Assembly: GCA_007133095.1 (NCBI GenBank)
Contig: SLNK01000008.1
Location: 1-16,639 of the forward strand
Direction: 5' to 3'
DNA length: 16,639 bases
Source of the DNA: Candidatus Peregrinibacteria bacterium
GTDB taxonomy: Bacteria; Patescibacteriota; Gracilibacteria; UBA1369; LOWO2-01-FULL-3
Both the position numbers and the translations under genes were made by a program. Position 1 is the first letter of the stretch. Each line of letters begins with the position of its first letter. Positions 6,645 through 13,563 of the stretch are shown in pieces. The notes under the pieces are model-generated. The model was not told where the DNA came from and did no database searches. It saw nothing but the letters and a program-made list of their open reading frames with translations.

Positions 6645-6719
6645 AGGCCCATAGTGTCAATGGTAGCACGTCGGTCTCCAAAACCGAAAGTAGGGGTTCA
6701 AATCCTCTTGGGCCTGCCA
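6645..6719 (+). tRNA. tRNA-Trp(CCA)
   Basis: A full cloverleaf is present. The acceptor is AGGCCCA/TGGGCCT, and the D-arm GTGT/GCAC closes with one G-T pair. The anticodon arm is TCGGT/ACCGA with loop CTCCAAA and anticodon CCA, which reads UGG. The T-arm AGGGG/CCTCT has one G-T pair and loop TTCAAAT. The discriminator is G, and CCA is encoded at 6717-6719. UGA serves as a stop in neighbouring genes, which fits a CCA anticodon without recoding. Confidence 0.97.
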
Positions 6720-6728
6720 AGAGGTGTT

Positions 6729-6743
6729 TAGCACGTCGGTCTC
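6729..6743 (+). repeat. 15-nt partial copy of tRNA-Trp
   Basis: TAGCACGTCGGTCTC at 6729-6743 is identical to 6664-6678 in tRNA-Trp, covering the 3' D-stem and the 5' anticodon stem and loop start. The copy begins 10 nt after the tRNA ends. A GGTGT just before it may echo the 5' D-stem. No other tRNA arm can be formed, so it is not a second tRNA gene. Confidence 0.75.
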
Positions 6744-6806
6744 TATGTACGCTTTTTTCGGAATTTCCTTGATTTGGCAAATGACATTCACAAGCCATAA
6801 ACAGTT

Positions 6807-6828
6807 AAATTTTTCCCGGGGAAATTTT
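6807..6828 (-). terminator. weak palindrome after sufU, possible end of operon
   Basis: AAATTT and CCC/GGG form a near-palindrome beginning 7 nt after the sufU stop codon on the minus strand. The stem is A/T-rich with a very short loop and lacks a clean U-tract, so termination here is only a guess. Its position at the end of the SUF operon is the main argument. Confidence 0.25.
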
Positions 6829-6834
6829 CAAAAA

Positions 6835-7278
6835 CTATGCACGTGCAGACTTTTTTTTACAGGTCGTGCATGATATAAGCTTCTTCGCTTTTGCGGAATC
6901 TCTTTCCACCAGGGCTTTTTTTGCGGCGTGAAGGCATAGAATCGCGCATTTTTCCCGCGCGGGGCTGATGGGGATGTTTAGCATTTTTTTAATGTCTTCG
7001 TCTGTGATTTTCTCTGCCGCTTTCGGCGTTTTCCCAATCAGTTTTTCCGTTAGCATGGAGGCGGAGGCTTGGCTTATCGCGCAGCCGTTTCCGCAGAATG
7101 TTGCTTTTGTTATTTTCTCTTTTCCCGTTTTTTTGTCTTTTTCGATTTTCAGATTTATGCGGATTTTGTCGCCGCAGAGCGGGTTGTCCTCTTTGGCGCA
7201 GGTTGTCGCGTCCGGGAGGGGGCCTTCGTTTCTCGGGTTTTTGTAGTAGTCCAGAATTATTTCCGTGTAGATGTCCAT
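6835..7278 (-). CDS. sufU: SufU/IscU-like iron-sulfur scaffold or sulfur acceptor
   Basis: This 147-aa protein of the IscU/NifU N-terminal family carries the three conserved cysteines: C35 in PLCGD (with D37), C66 in GNGCAIS and C111 in REKCAIL. In SUF systems it accepts sulfur from SufS and passes it to SufBCD. The last Cys is preceded by Lys (REKC), as in SufU, rather than the His of IscU. However, the spacing C66 to C111 is 45 residues, IscU-like, so the SufU-type insertion of roughly 18-20 residues is absent. The C-terminus adds a CTTC pair (137-140) and a basic tail, which is unusual. It starts 8 nt after the sufS stop and is the last gene of the operon. No Shine-Dalgarno is seen. Confidence 0.9.
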   Translation of the reverse strand: MDIYTEIILDYYKNPRNEGPLPDATTCAKEDNPLCGDKIRINLKIEKDKKTGKEKITKATFCGNGCAISQASASMLTEKLIGKTPKAAEKITDEDIKKMLNIPISPAREKCAILCLHAAKKALVERDSAKAKKLISCTTCKKKSARA

Positions 7279-7286
7279 GGGCGGAG

Positions 7287-8516
7287 TTATTCAAATATCT
7301 TTATCGCTTTTTGCAGGGTTTTATCCATTTTATCTATGTCTTCGGGGGTATTATAGATGTGGAAGCTTATGCGAGCGGTTGCGGGGATGCCCAGTTTTTC
7401 CATGAGGGGTTGCGCGCAGTGATGGCCGGCGCGGATGCAAACATTGTCTTGACTGAGGATATCGGCGATGTCATGCGGGTGGATTCCCTTCACCGTAAAG
7501 GATATTACCGGGCCGTTTTTATCCGCGGGCGGGGTTAAAAGCGTGACCTCTTTGTGGGCGGAAAGTTTTTTCACCGCGTAGCTAAAGAGGGCTTTGTCAT
7601 TTTGTTCTATTGTTTTGAATCCGACTTTTTGAAGATAATCCAATGCTATGCCAAAACCGATTACTCCCGCCACGTTGGGAGTTCCGGCTTCAAATTTTGC
7701 CGGGATGTCCGCGTAAACCGAATTGTATTGTGAAACGCTTTTTATCATATCGCCACCGAACATGAAGGGGGGAAGTTCTTTCAAAATTTCTTCTTTTCCA
7801 TACAACACTCCAACTCCGGTCGGGCCCAGCATTTTGTGAGAGGACATTGTGAAAAAGTCACAATCCAAGGCCTTTACATCTGTTTTTTGATGTGTCGCGC
7901 TTTGTGCTCCGTCCACCAAAACTACTGCATTTTTTTTGTGAGCCGATTCAATAATTTCTTTCAAAGGCGTTTTTGTCCCGAGTACATTTGACATCGCGGT
8001 AATCGCTACGAGCTTTGTTTTCGGGCTGAGCAAAGCGTGATACGCGTCCATATCAAGTGTGTAATCGAATTTTATCGGGATGACTTTCAGGATCGCTTTT
8101 TTTCGTTTTACCACTTCCTGCCACGGGATAAGATTTGAATGATGTTCCAGCTCGCTCACGATGACTTCATCGCCTTCGTTGATGTATTTTTCTCCGAATG
8201 TGTAGGCCAGAAGGTTGATCGCCTCCGTTGTGTTTCGGGTAAAAATTATTTCATTCGCGCTGTGTGCGTTCAGGAAATTTTGTGTTTTTTGGCGCGCTTC
8301 TTCATATTGGGCGGTCGCTTTTTCCGATAGTGTGTAAATTCCGCGATGGATGTTGGCGTTTGATGTTTTGTAGTACTCCGAAATCGAGTCAATTACGATT
8401 TGCGGTTTTTGAGTTGTGGACGCGCTGTCCAGATAAACCAGTTCTTTACCGTCTTTTTTTGCGGCTTTTGAACTGAATATTGGGAAGTCTTTTTTTAAAT
8501 TTTTTTGATCTTTCAT
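7287..8516 (-). CDS. sufS: cysteine desulfurase SufS
   Basis: This 409-aa PLP enzyme takes sulfur from L-cysteine as a persulfide and releases alanine. Visible features are LDSASTTQKP near residues 29-38, H125 in the LEHHSN motif (ring stacking on PLP), D202 in VDGAQ, the PLP lysine K228 in SSHKMLGPTG, and the catalytic C367 in RAGHHCAQP. The short active-site Cys loop and the RAGHHC motif place it with group II desulfurases (SufS/CsdA) rather than IscS. The length is normal for the family. It overlaps sufD by 4 nt (ATGA), so translation is probably coupled. The partner for persulfide transfer is most likely the SufU encoded directly downstream. Confidence 0.96.
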   Translation of the reverse strand: MKDQKNLKKDFPIFSSKAAKKDGKELVYLDSASTTQKPQIVIDSISEYYKTSNANIHRGIYTLSEKATAQYEEARQKTQNFLNAHSANEIIFTRNTTEAINLLAYTFGEKYINEGDEVIVSELEHHSNLIPWQEVVKRKKAILKVIPIKFDYTLDMDAYHALLSPKTKLVAITAMSNVLGTKTPLKEIIESAHKKNAVVLVDGAQSATHQKTDVKALDCDFFTMSSHKMLGPTGVGVLYGKEEILKELPPFMFGGDMIKSVSQYNSVYADIPAKFEAGTPNVAGVIGFGIALDYLQKVGFKTIEQNDKALFSYAVKKLSAHKEVTLLTPPADKNGPVISFTVKGIHPHDIADILSQDNVCIRAGHHCAQPLMEKLGIPATARISFHIYNTPEDIDKMDKTLQKAIKIFE

Positions 8517-9199
8517 TGTGTTTTAAATGAATTTTTGAGTTCTTGCGACAGCGTATTGCGGATTTCTTCATCCCGGATCTCTTTCAGGTCTGTTTCCATG
8601 AAACTTTGTATCAATATATTTTCCGCAATTTTTTTATTGAGTCCCCGCGTTGTCAGGTAGAAGAGAGCTTCTTTGTCCACTTTTCCCATGGTGGCTTCAT
8701 GGCCCGCCGTTACATTGTTGTTTTCTATCTCCATGGAAGGCAGGCTTGTTACTTTCGCGTTTTCCGACAACATCAGACTGTGGTGTGAAAGGTGACTGTC
8801 CGTGAACTGCGCTTTCGATTGTATTTTTATACATCCCCGATAGTCAACCCGGGAATGATCAAACAGCGCTCCTCTAATTAGAAAATGTGCCTTTGTGTTT
8901 GGAGCGTTGTGGAAAGAAGTTGTTTTGAAAGGAAAATTTTCATTGTTTTTACCGTGGATTAAAGCCAGAAAAAGCACTTCGCTTTCCGGACATTCGCAGT
9001 GGAAGTTTAGTTCCGGAATTTCTTTCCATCCTTTCTCAAGAAATGCTATAAAAATCAATTTGCCGTTTTCTCGTATATGAATGTCGCTTTTTTGCAGGGT
9101 GTTTGTGAGAATTATTTTTTTTATATTTGCTTTAACTTCCAGCTTTTTGGGCGGTTTTTCTAGAAAGTACGGATGATTTGCGAGGTTCAATGTTTTCAT
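8513..9199 (-). CDS. sufD: short SufD, SufBCD scaffold subunit
   Basis: This 228-aa protein matches the C-terminal core of SufD. The beta-helix part contains HFLIRG and DYRGCIKI phrases. It is followed by the family signature PSMEIENNNVTAGHEATMG, with H167 aligning, by my reading, with the conserved His of SufD (H360 in E. coli). The helical end ALFYLTTRGLNKKIAENILI contacts SufC. E. coli SufD has about 423 residues, so the N-terminal region is largely missing. This is not a recent truncation, because the start ATG overlaps the sufB stop as ATGA. SufD pairs with SufB and SufC in the scaffold and is linked to iron entry. It could also be called a generic SufB/SufD family protein, but the order B-D-S supports SufD. 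Confidence 0.88.
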   Translation of the reverse strand: MKTLNLANHPYFLEKPPKKLEVKANIKKIILTNTLQKSDIHIRENGKLIFIAFLEKGWKEIPELNFHCECPESEVLFLALIHGKNNENFPFKTTSFHNAPNTKAHFLIRGALFDHSRVDYRGCIKIQSKAQFTDSHLSHHSLMLSENAKVTSLPSMEIENNNVTAGHEATMGKVDKEALFYLTTRGLNKKIAENILIQSFMETDLKEIRDEEIRNTLSQELKNSFKTQ

Positions 9200-10470
9200 T
9201 CTATTTCGAGTTCCAATAATCTGTTTAATTCCAAGGCGTAATCCATTGGAAGTTGTTTTATGATCGGGTTTGCGAACCCGTTTACTATCGATGAGACGGC
9301 TTCTTCTTTGCTTAAGCCTCGTGACATCAGATAAAAGAGTTGGCTTTCCTCTATTCTTGAAACTGTTGCCTCGTGAGCTACGGAGACTTCGTCTTCTTCT
9401 ACCCGGATTAGCGGATATGTGTTTGATATGGACTTATTGTCTAGTAAAAGCGCGTTGCATGACACATGGCTTTTTGTTCCTTTGCACCCCTTATCCACTT
9501 TAAGCACTCCCCTGTAAGTGTTTTTCCCGCCGTCTTTGCTTATTGATTTCGAAACGATTTTTGAAGTGGTTTTTGGCGCCATGTGAAAAATTTTTGCGCC
9601 GGCGTCTTGGTGTTGACCTTTTCCGGCGAAAGCCAGGGACTGAATTTCTCCGCTTGCGCCCGTTTCTTTGAGGAATATCGCCGGGTATTTCATTGTCAAT
9701 TTTGATCCCAAATTGCAATCCAGCCATGAAACATGCGCGTCTTTGTGTGCGTGGGCGCGCTTTGTAACAAGGTTGTATATGTTTTTTGACCAGTTTTGTA
9801 TTGTTGTGTATTGAATTTTTGCCCCTTTCTTTGCGATTATTTCCACTACCGCCGCGTGCAGGGATTCTGTGGGGCATGAATAAGCCGTGCATCCCTCCAT
9901 GTAGTGAACTTGCGCGCCCTCATCGGCTATTATCAGAGTTCTTTCGAATTGCCCCATTTTCTGCGTATTTATTCTGAAATACGCCTGTAATGGAAGGTCA
10001 ACTTTTGTATTTTTGGGGATATAAACGAAGGATCCTCCCGACCAGGCTGCTGAATTAAGCGCGGCGAATTTGTTATCGTTTAGGGGAACAACTGTTCCGA
10101 AGTGTTTTTTGAAGATTTCCGGATATTTTTGAAGTGCCGATTCCGTTGATTCAAAAATCACTCCTTTTTCAGCGAGTTCTTTTTGGAGAGAATGATAAAT
10201 CACTTCGGATTCGAATTGCGCTCCCGTCCCTCCGAAAGAATCTTTTTCCGCTTCCCAGCTTGTTTTTATTTTGTCTTTCGGTTTTACGTAATAGCAAAGA
10301 TCCTTAAAGTCAATTTCGCTTAAATCATCTCCCCACTTTGGCAGAGGCGTTTTGCTGAAGACTTCGAAGGCTTCCAGTCTGTATTTGAGCATCCATTCGG
10401 GTTCGTTTTTTCTTCTCGAAATGTCTTCCACAAGCTGCTTTGTGAGACCCTTTGGACTTCCGAGTTCCAT
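9196..10470 (-). CDS. sufB: SufB, iron-sulfur cluster scaffold subunit
   Basis: This 424-aa SufB forms the nascent Fe-S cluster on the SufBCD complex. The N-terminus has KNEPEWMLKYR, the family's usual opening. Next comes the SGGSFVYIPK motif (about 144-153), then MEGCTAYSC with SLHAAVVEI (191-211). C338 in SHVSCNALLLD aligns with the essential Cys405 of E. coli SufB. The C-terminal AHEATVSRIEESQLFYL segment and helices bind SufC. At 424 residues it is shorter than E. coli SufB (495), mostly at the N-terminus. It starts 11 nt after the sufC stop without a Shine-Dalgarno and overlaps sufD by 4 nt. A TGA stop at the family-typical end shows that UGA is not recoded. Confidence 0.96.
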   Translation of the reverse strand: MELGSPKGLTKQLVEDISRRKNEPEWMLKYRLEAFEVFSKTPLPKWGDDLSEIDFKDLCYYVKPKDKIKTSWEAEKDSFGGTGAQFESEVIYHSLQKELAEKGVIFESTESALQKYPEIFKKHFGTVVPLNDNKFAALNSAAWSGGSFVYIPKNTKVDLPLQAYFRINTQKMGQFERTLIIADEGAQVHYMEGCTAYSCPTESLHAAVVEIIAKKGAKIQYTTIQNWSKNIYNLVTKRAHAHKDAHVSWLDCNLGSKLTMKYPAIFLKETGASGEIQSLAFAGKGQHQDAGAKIFHMAPKTTSKIVSKSISKDGGKNTYRGVLKVDKGCKGTKSHVSCNALLLDNKSISNTYPLIRVEEDEVSVAHEATVSRIEESQLFYLMSRGLSKEEAVSSIVNGFANPIIKQLPMDYALELNRLLELEIE

Positions 10471-10481
10471 GCAAATCGATT

Positions 10482-11219
10482 TTATTTGATAAAGTTTTTG
10501 TAGCCCTCTTTTTCAAGTTTTTCCGCAAGTTTTACGCCTCCTGATTTTATTATTCTCCCCTCTGACATAATGTGAACGAAATGCGGGGAGATGTGGTTCA
10601 ATATTCTTTGATAATGTGTGACCAGAATTATTGCCGGAGAATTTTCTTTAAAAAACCTGTTGATCTCTTTTGCCACGGTTTTTAACGCGTCGATGTCTAA
10701 TCCGGAATCTATTTCATCCAGAATTATCAGTTTTGGTTTCAAGATCGACATCTGCAAAATTTCAGCGCGTTTTTTTTCGCCTCCGGAAGATCCTTCATTC
10801 AATGAATGATCCAGAAACGAAGGCTTTATTTTTAGATTTTTTGCGACCGTCTCAACTTCTTTGAAGAATTTTACGGGATTTGTAGACTCCTTTGTTCGCG
10901 TGTTTTTAGAAATTCTCAAAAAACTTCCAAGTGTTACTCCCGGAACTTCCACCGGATTTTGGAATCCTAGAAAAATTCCAAGTTTTGCCCTTTTGTCCGG
11001 CGATATTTTTAGTAAATCTTCCCCGTTGAATTTTGCAGAGCCTCCGGTTACTTCATATCTTGGATGCCCCATCAGGGTTTTGCACAGAGTGCTTTTTCCG
11101 GAACCGTTGGGCCCCATTATCGCGTGTATTTCTCCGGATTTGACAGAAAGGTCTATCCCTTTGAGTATGGACTGTTTTTCTTTTGTTGTGCGAGCCTGAA
11201 GGTTTGATATTTTTAGCAT
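10482..11219 (-). CDS. sufC: SufC, ATPase of the SufBCD complex
   Basis: This 245-aa ABC-type ATPase drives rearrangement of the SufB-SufD pair during cluster assembly. Walker A is GPNGSGKST (36-44), the Q-loop is near Q88, and the SufC-specific signature LNEGSSGGEKKRAEILQM spans about 140-157. Walker B is LIILDE (164-169) and the switch histidine is H202 in VTHYQ. It lacks membrane helices, as expected for the soluble SufC. I chose ATG 11219 (MLKISNL), which begins the ABC fold directly. A longer frame back to 11333 would only overlap the PBP gene. The start lies 7 nt after the PBP stop, so sufC probably shares the PBP transcript. Confidence 0.95.
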   Translation of the reverse strand: MLKISNLQARTTKEKQSILKGIDLSVKSGEIHAIMGPNGSGKSTLCKTLMGHPRYEVTGGSAKFNGEDLLKISPDKRAKLGIFLGFQNPVEVPGVTLGSFLRISKNTRTKESTNPVKFFKEVETVAKNLKIKPSFLDHSLNEGSSGGEKKRAEILQMSILKPKLIILDEIDSGLDIDALKTVAKEINRFFKENSPAIILVTHYQRILNHISPHFVHIMSEGRIIKSGGVKLAEKLEKEGYKNFIK

Positions 11220-11226
11220 CGATTTT

Positions 11227-13500
11227 TTATTTATCCGGGGGGACATTGTAGTAATTGAAAAGATATTGCGCGACTTGGCTGAAAATAGGTGCCGCTGTTT
11301 CCGATCCCCATACGCTTGATCTTGGATGATCAAGTTTTACCACTATTACGAATTTGGGTTCGTTTGCCGGGCCGAATCCCGCGATACTGGCAAGAGTTGT
11401 TCCCTCCCCTGTCAGAGCTCTTCCGTGTCTGTATGTTTGAGTTGTTCCGGTTTTTCCCGCCAGAATATGAGTGTCCAGACGCGCTTTGTAAGCCATATCC
11501 ACTTCCATTGTTTGTATCAGCATTGCTTTAATTTTTGATGCGGTATCTTCTGAAATCACTCTTCTTATTTGTCTTGGATCTGTTTTTGTTATGGTTTTAT
11601 TCCCGTGTCTTACTTCATCAACTATGTAGGGTTGCATCAAAACTCCTCCGTTGGCTATTGCGCTGTAAGCGTTGGCGATTTGTATTGTTGTTGTTGTTAT
11701 ACCTTGGCCGAACGATGCGGTTGCCAGCATTGATTCGGTCCATTTGTCAAAATGTTGTATTTGCCCCGCCGATTCTCCATCCAGCTCTATATCGGTTCTG
11801 TCCAGGAACCCGAATTTTTTCATATAGCTGTAGAAAAGAGGTGCTCCCATTTTTTTTGCGATGAAAGTCATCCCCGTGTTTAGAGATTCCGCAAGGACCG
11901 TTTGCATATTTATTAGACCGAAATATCTGTTTAGTGCGTTTCTTATGTGGAAATCATGTTTTTGTGTGTACACGTTGAAGTCTACTCCTATCGGGCCGGT
12001 ATCGTTATACGTTGTTTGGGGGGTTATGCTGCCATCGTCTATGGCGGCTGCCATTGCGATTGTTTTGAATACGGATCCCGGTTCATACGGCCACGAGATT
12101 ATTTTGTTGTGATAGACTTCCGGGCCGAAATAGTTTTCATATCTGAAATAGCGAGCTGTCCCATTGCTATCCACTTCTTTAAAAACCATGTATTTGTCTT
12201 CCGCGATGGTGTCGTGGTGGTAATAGTAAATTCCTTCGTTCGGTGTGGATTCAAGCTTATCTATTTCTGCGCGTGTCAGCCTTATTTCTCTTTTTTTGAA
12301 AACATCTCCGTATTTGTTCGGATCAAAACTTGGATAATGGGCCATCGCTATTATTGCTCCGGTTTGAGGGTTCATCACAAGAATTTGTCCACTGTCCGCC
12401 CTGTGTTCTTTAACTCCGTTTTCCAGAATTCTTTCAACATTCAGCTGAATAGATCTGTCTATCGTCAAAACTACATCGTCTCCGTTTATCGCCGATTCCA
12501 ATTTGCTTTCTCCAACTGTGATCTGTCTTCCCACTGAATCTCTTTTTGTCTGGAGCTTCCCGGGGGTTCCGCTGAGTCTCGTATTAAATGTTCTTTCAAT
12601 CCCATATTGCCCGACACCCTCCCGATTCACATACCCGATGATATTTGCCGCAAGGCTTTCTTCCGGATAAAACCTGAAGTTTTCTTCCGTCATCCCAAGG
12701 CCTCTCAACATTTTTTCAGGATCGTCCCTCATCAGTCCTCTTATTTTGTCCGAAATATCCGGGTCCAGCCTTCTTCTTAAAACCACGTATCTGTTTATTC
12801 CCTTGAGGGAGGTTTCCAATTGAGATTCCGGGACTTGTATTATTGGGGAGAGTTGAGAAGCTGTGCTTGAAGAGTTTGTTATTTGGGGAGGATGCGCGTA
12901 GATGTATGAATCGACTACTTCTATCCCCGTTAGATTTAAAGATTTTACCGCGGCTATCATTTCTTCCGAGGTGTCTGTTTTTATTAAAGTTCGAGGGCGC
13001 TGTCTTTGCCCGATTTTTGTTTCAAGGTCTTTTCTGAAATTTACCTCGAGCTCCTCATCGTTCAGAGGGCGCAGAAGGTCTTTTATTTCTTCTTGCGAAA
13101 GCTCCGGAGCCAGGTTTCTTGCCAGAGTGTTTCTTCTTTCTTCGTCTGCGGCTCTTTCTTCTTCCAGATTGAAAATGAGGGGCGCGATTTTTGCCGCCAC
13201 GTATCCGGGATCTTTTATCATTGTCGGGTCCGCGAATAACAGGTTGAGAGTTGTGTTTGTCGCTATCGGGAATTCTTCTCCCGAGTGATAGTCTTTTATC
13301 AGAATTTCTCCCCTTTGTGCCGGAAGTTCCGTGAATCCGTGTTGAGAAGCTTGCGCTATCCTTGAGTAATAGTCATGTGAGAGAACTTGCAGCTGAAATA
13401 ATTTCGCGATTATGATGAAGGCTATCAGGCCGCTTCCAATAATGAATATCGTGGTTTTATCGAAGGCACTTTTTGTTCCTTTGTTTCGCGTAGACCTCAT
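11227..13500 (-). CDS. class B penicillin-binding protein (FtsI/PBP2-type transpeptidase)
   Basis: This 757-aa peptidoglycan transpeptidase has a short basic cytoplasmic start and one membrane helix (about 16-38). A PBP dimerisation domain starts with PAQRGEIL (60-67) and includes a VNREGVGQYGIERTFN motif (291-306). The catalytic domain carries SxxK at S476-K479 (EPGSVFK), SxN at S539-N541 (ESLNTG) and KTGT at 683-686. It cross-links septal or lateral wall peptides outside the membrane. The stretch between PSFDPNKYGD and YEPGSVFK (about 400-471) is some 50 residues longer than usual and rich in Tyr and charged residues. A second long segment around 110-235 lies in the dimerisation domain. ATG 13500 sits six bases after a -10 box, so the mRNA is predicted leaderless. 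It heads the SUF operon. Confidence 0.94.
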   Translation of the reverse strand: MRSTRNKGTKSAFDKTTIFIIGSGLIAFIIIAKLFQLQVLSHDYYSRIAQASQHGFTELPAQRGEILIKDYHSGEEFPIATNTTLNLLFADPTMIKDPGYVAAKIAPLIFNLEEERAADEERRNTLARNLAPELSQEEIKDLLRPLNDEELEVNFRKDLETKIGQRQRPRTLIKTDTSEEMIAAVKSLNLTGIEVVDSYIYAHPPQITNSSSTASQLSPIIQVPESQLETSLKGINRYVVLRRRLDPDISDKIRGLMRDDPEKMLRGLGMTEENFRFYPEESLAANIIGYVNREGVGQYGIERTFNTRLSGTPGKLQTKRDSVGRQITVGESKLESAINGDDVVLTIDRSIQLNVERILENGVKEHRADSGQILVMNPQTGAIIAMAHYPSFDPNKYGDVFKKREIRLTRAEIDKLESTPNEGIYYYHHDTIAEDKYMVFKEVDSNGTARYFRYENYFGPEVYHNKIISWPYEPGSVFKTIAMAAAIDDGSITPQTTYNDTGPIGVDFNVYTQKHDFHIRNALNRYFGLINMQTVLAESLNTGMTFIAKKMGAPLFYSYMKKFGFLDRTDIELDGESAGQIQHFDKWTESMLATASFGQGITTTTIQIANAYSAIANGGVLMQPYIVDEVRHGNKTITKTDPRQIRRVISEDTASKIKAMLIQTMEVDMAYKARLDTHILAGKTGTTQTYRHGRALTGEGTTLASIAGFGPANEPKFVIVVKLDHPRSSVWGSETAAPIFSQVAQYLFNYYNVPPDK

Positions 13501-13506
13501 GGTTTT

Positions 13507-13534
13507 AGGATATTTGATTTTTAGCGGGCGTCAA
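13507..13534 (-). promoter_or_regulatory. promoter of the PBP-SUF operon, leaderless
   Basis: On the minus strand TTGACG (13534-13529) and TATCCT (13512-13507) are 16 bp apart. Six bases later comes the A of ATG 13500, so transcription should begin at the start codon. It is divergent from the M16 protease promoter in the same 63-bp gap. Confidence 0.6.
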
Positions 13535-13548
13535 CAGGCAGTTTATGA

Positions 13549-13554
13549 TACAAT
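13549..13554 (+). promoter_or_regulatory. extended -10 promoter of the M16 protease gene
   Basis: TGATACAAT (13546-13554) is an extended -10 element with TACAAT at 13549-13554. Nine bases separate it from ATG 13564, so the leader is zero to about three nt. No good -35 is present, which is acceptable for an extended -10. Confidence 0.5.
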
Positions 13555-13563
13555 ACTTTTCGT

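Noticed and set aside
6729..6755. Second tRNA gene after tRNA-Trp
   Set aside because: Only the D-arm and anticodon 5' strand are copied. No acceptor, anticodon 3' strand or T-arm can be found.
6968..7538. Open frames on the plus strand opposite sufU and sufS
   Set aside because: They are antisense shadows of clearly recognised genes, with Phe- and Arg-rich low-complexity translations and no own start signals.
6645..9199. UGA recoded to an amino acid (genetic code 4 or 25)
   Set aside because: sufB, sufD and the lipoprotein end at TGA at family-typical or sensible positions, and the only Trp tRNA seen has a CCA anticodon.
11220..11333. Upstream extension of sufC to 11333
   Set aside because: The added 38 residues overlap the PBP coding end in another frame. 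The ABC fold begins right at ATG 11219.
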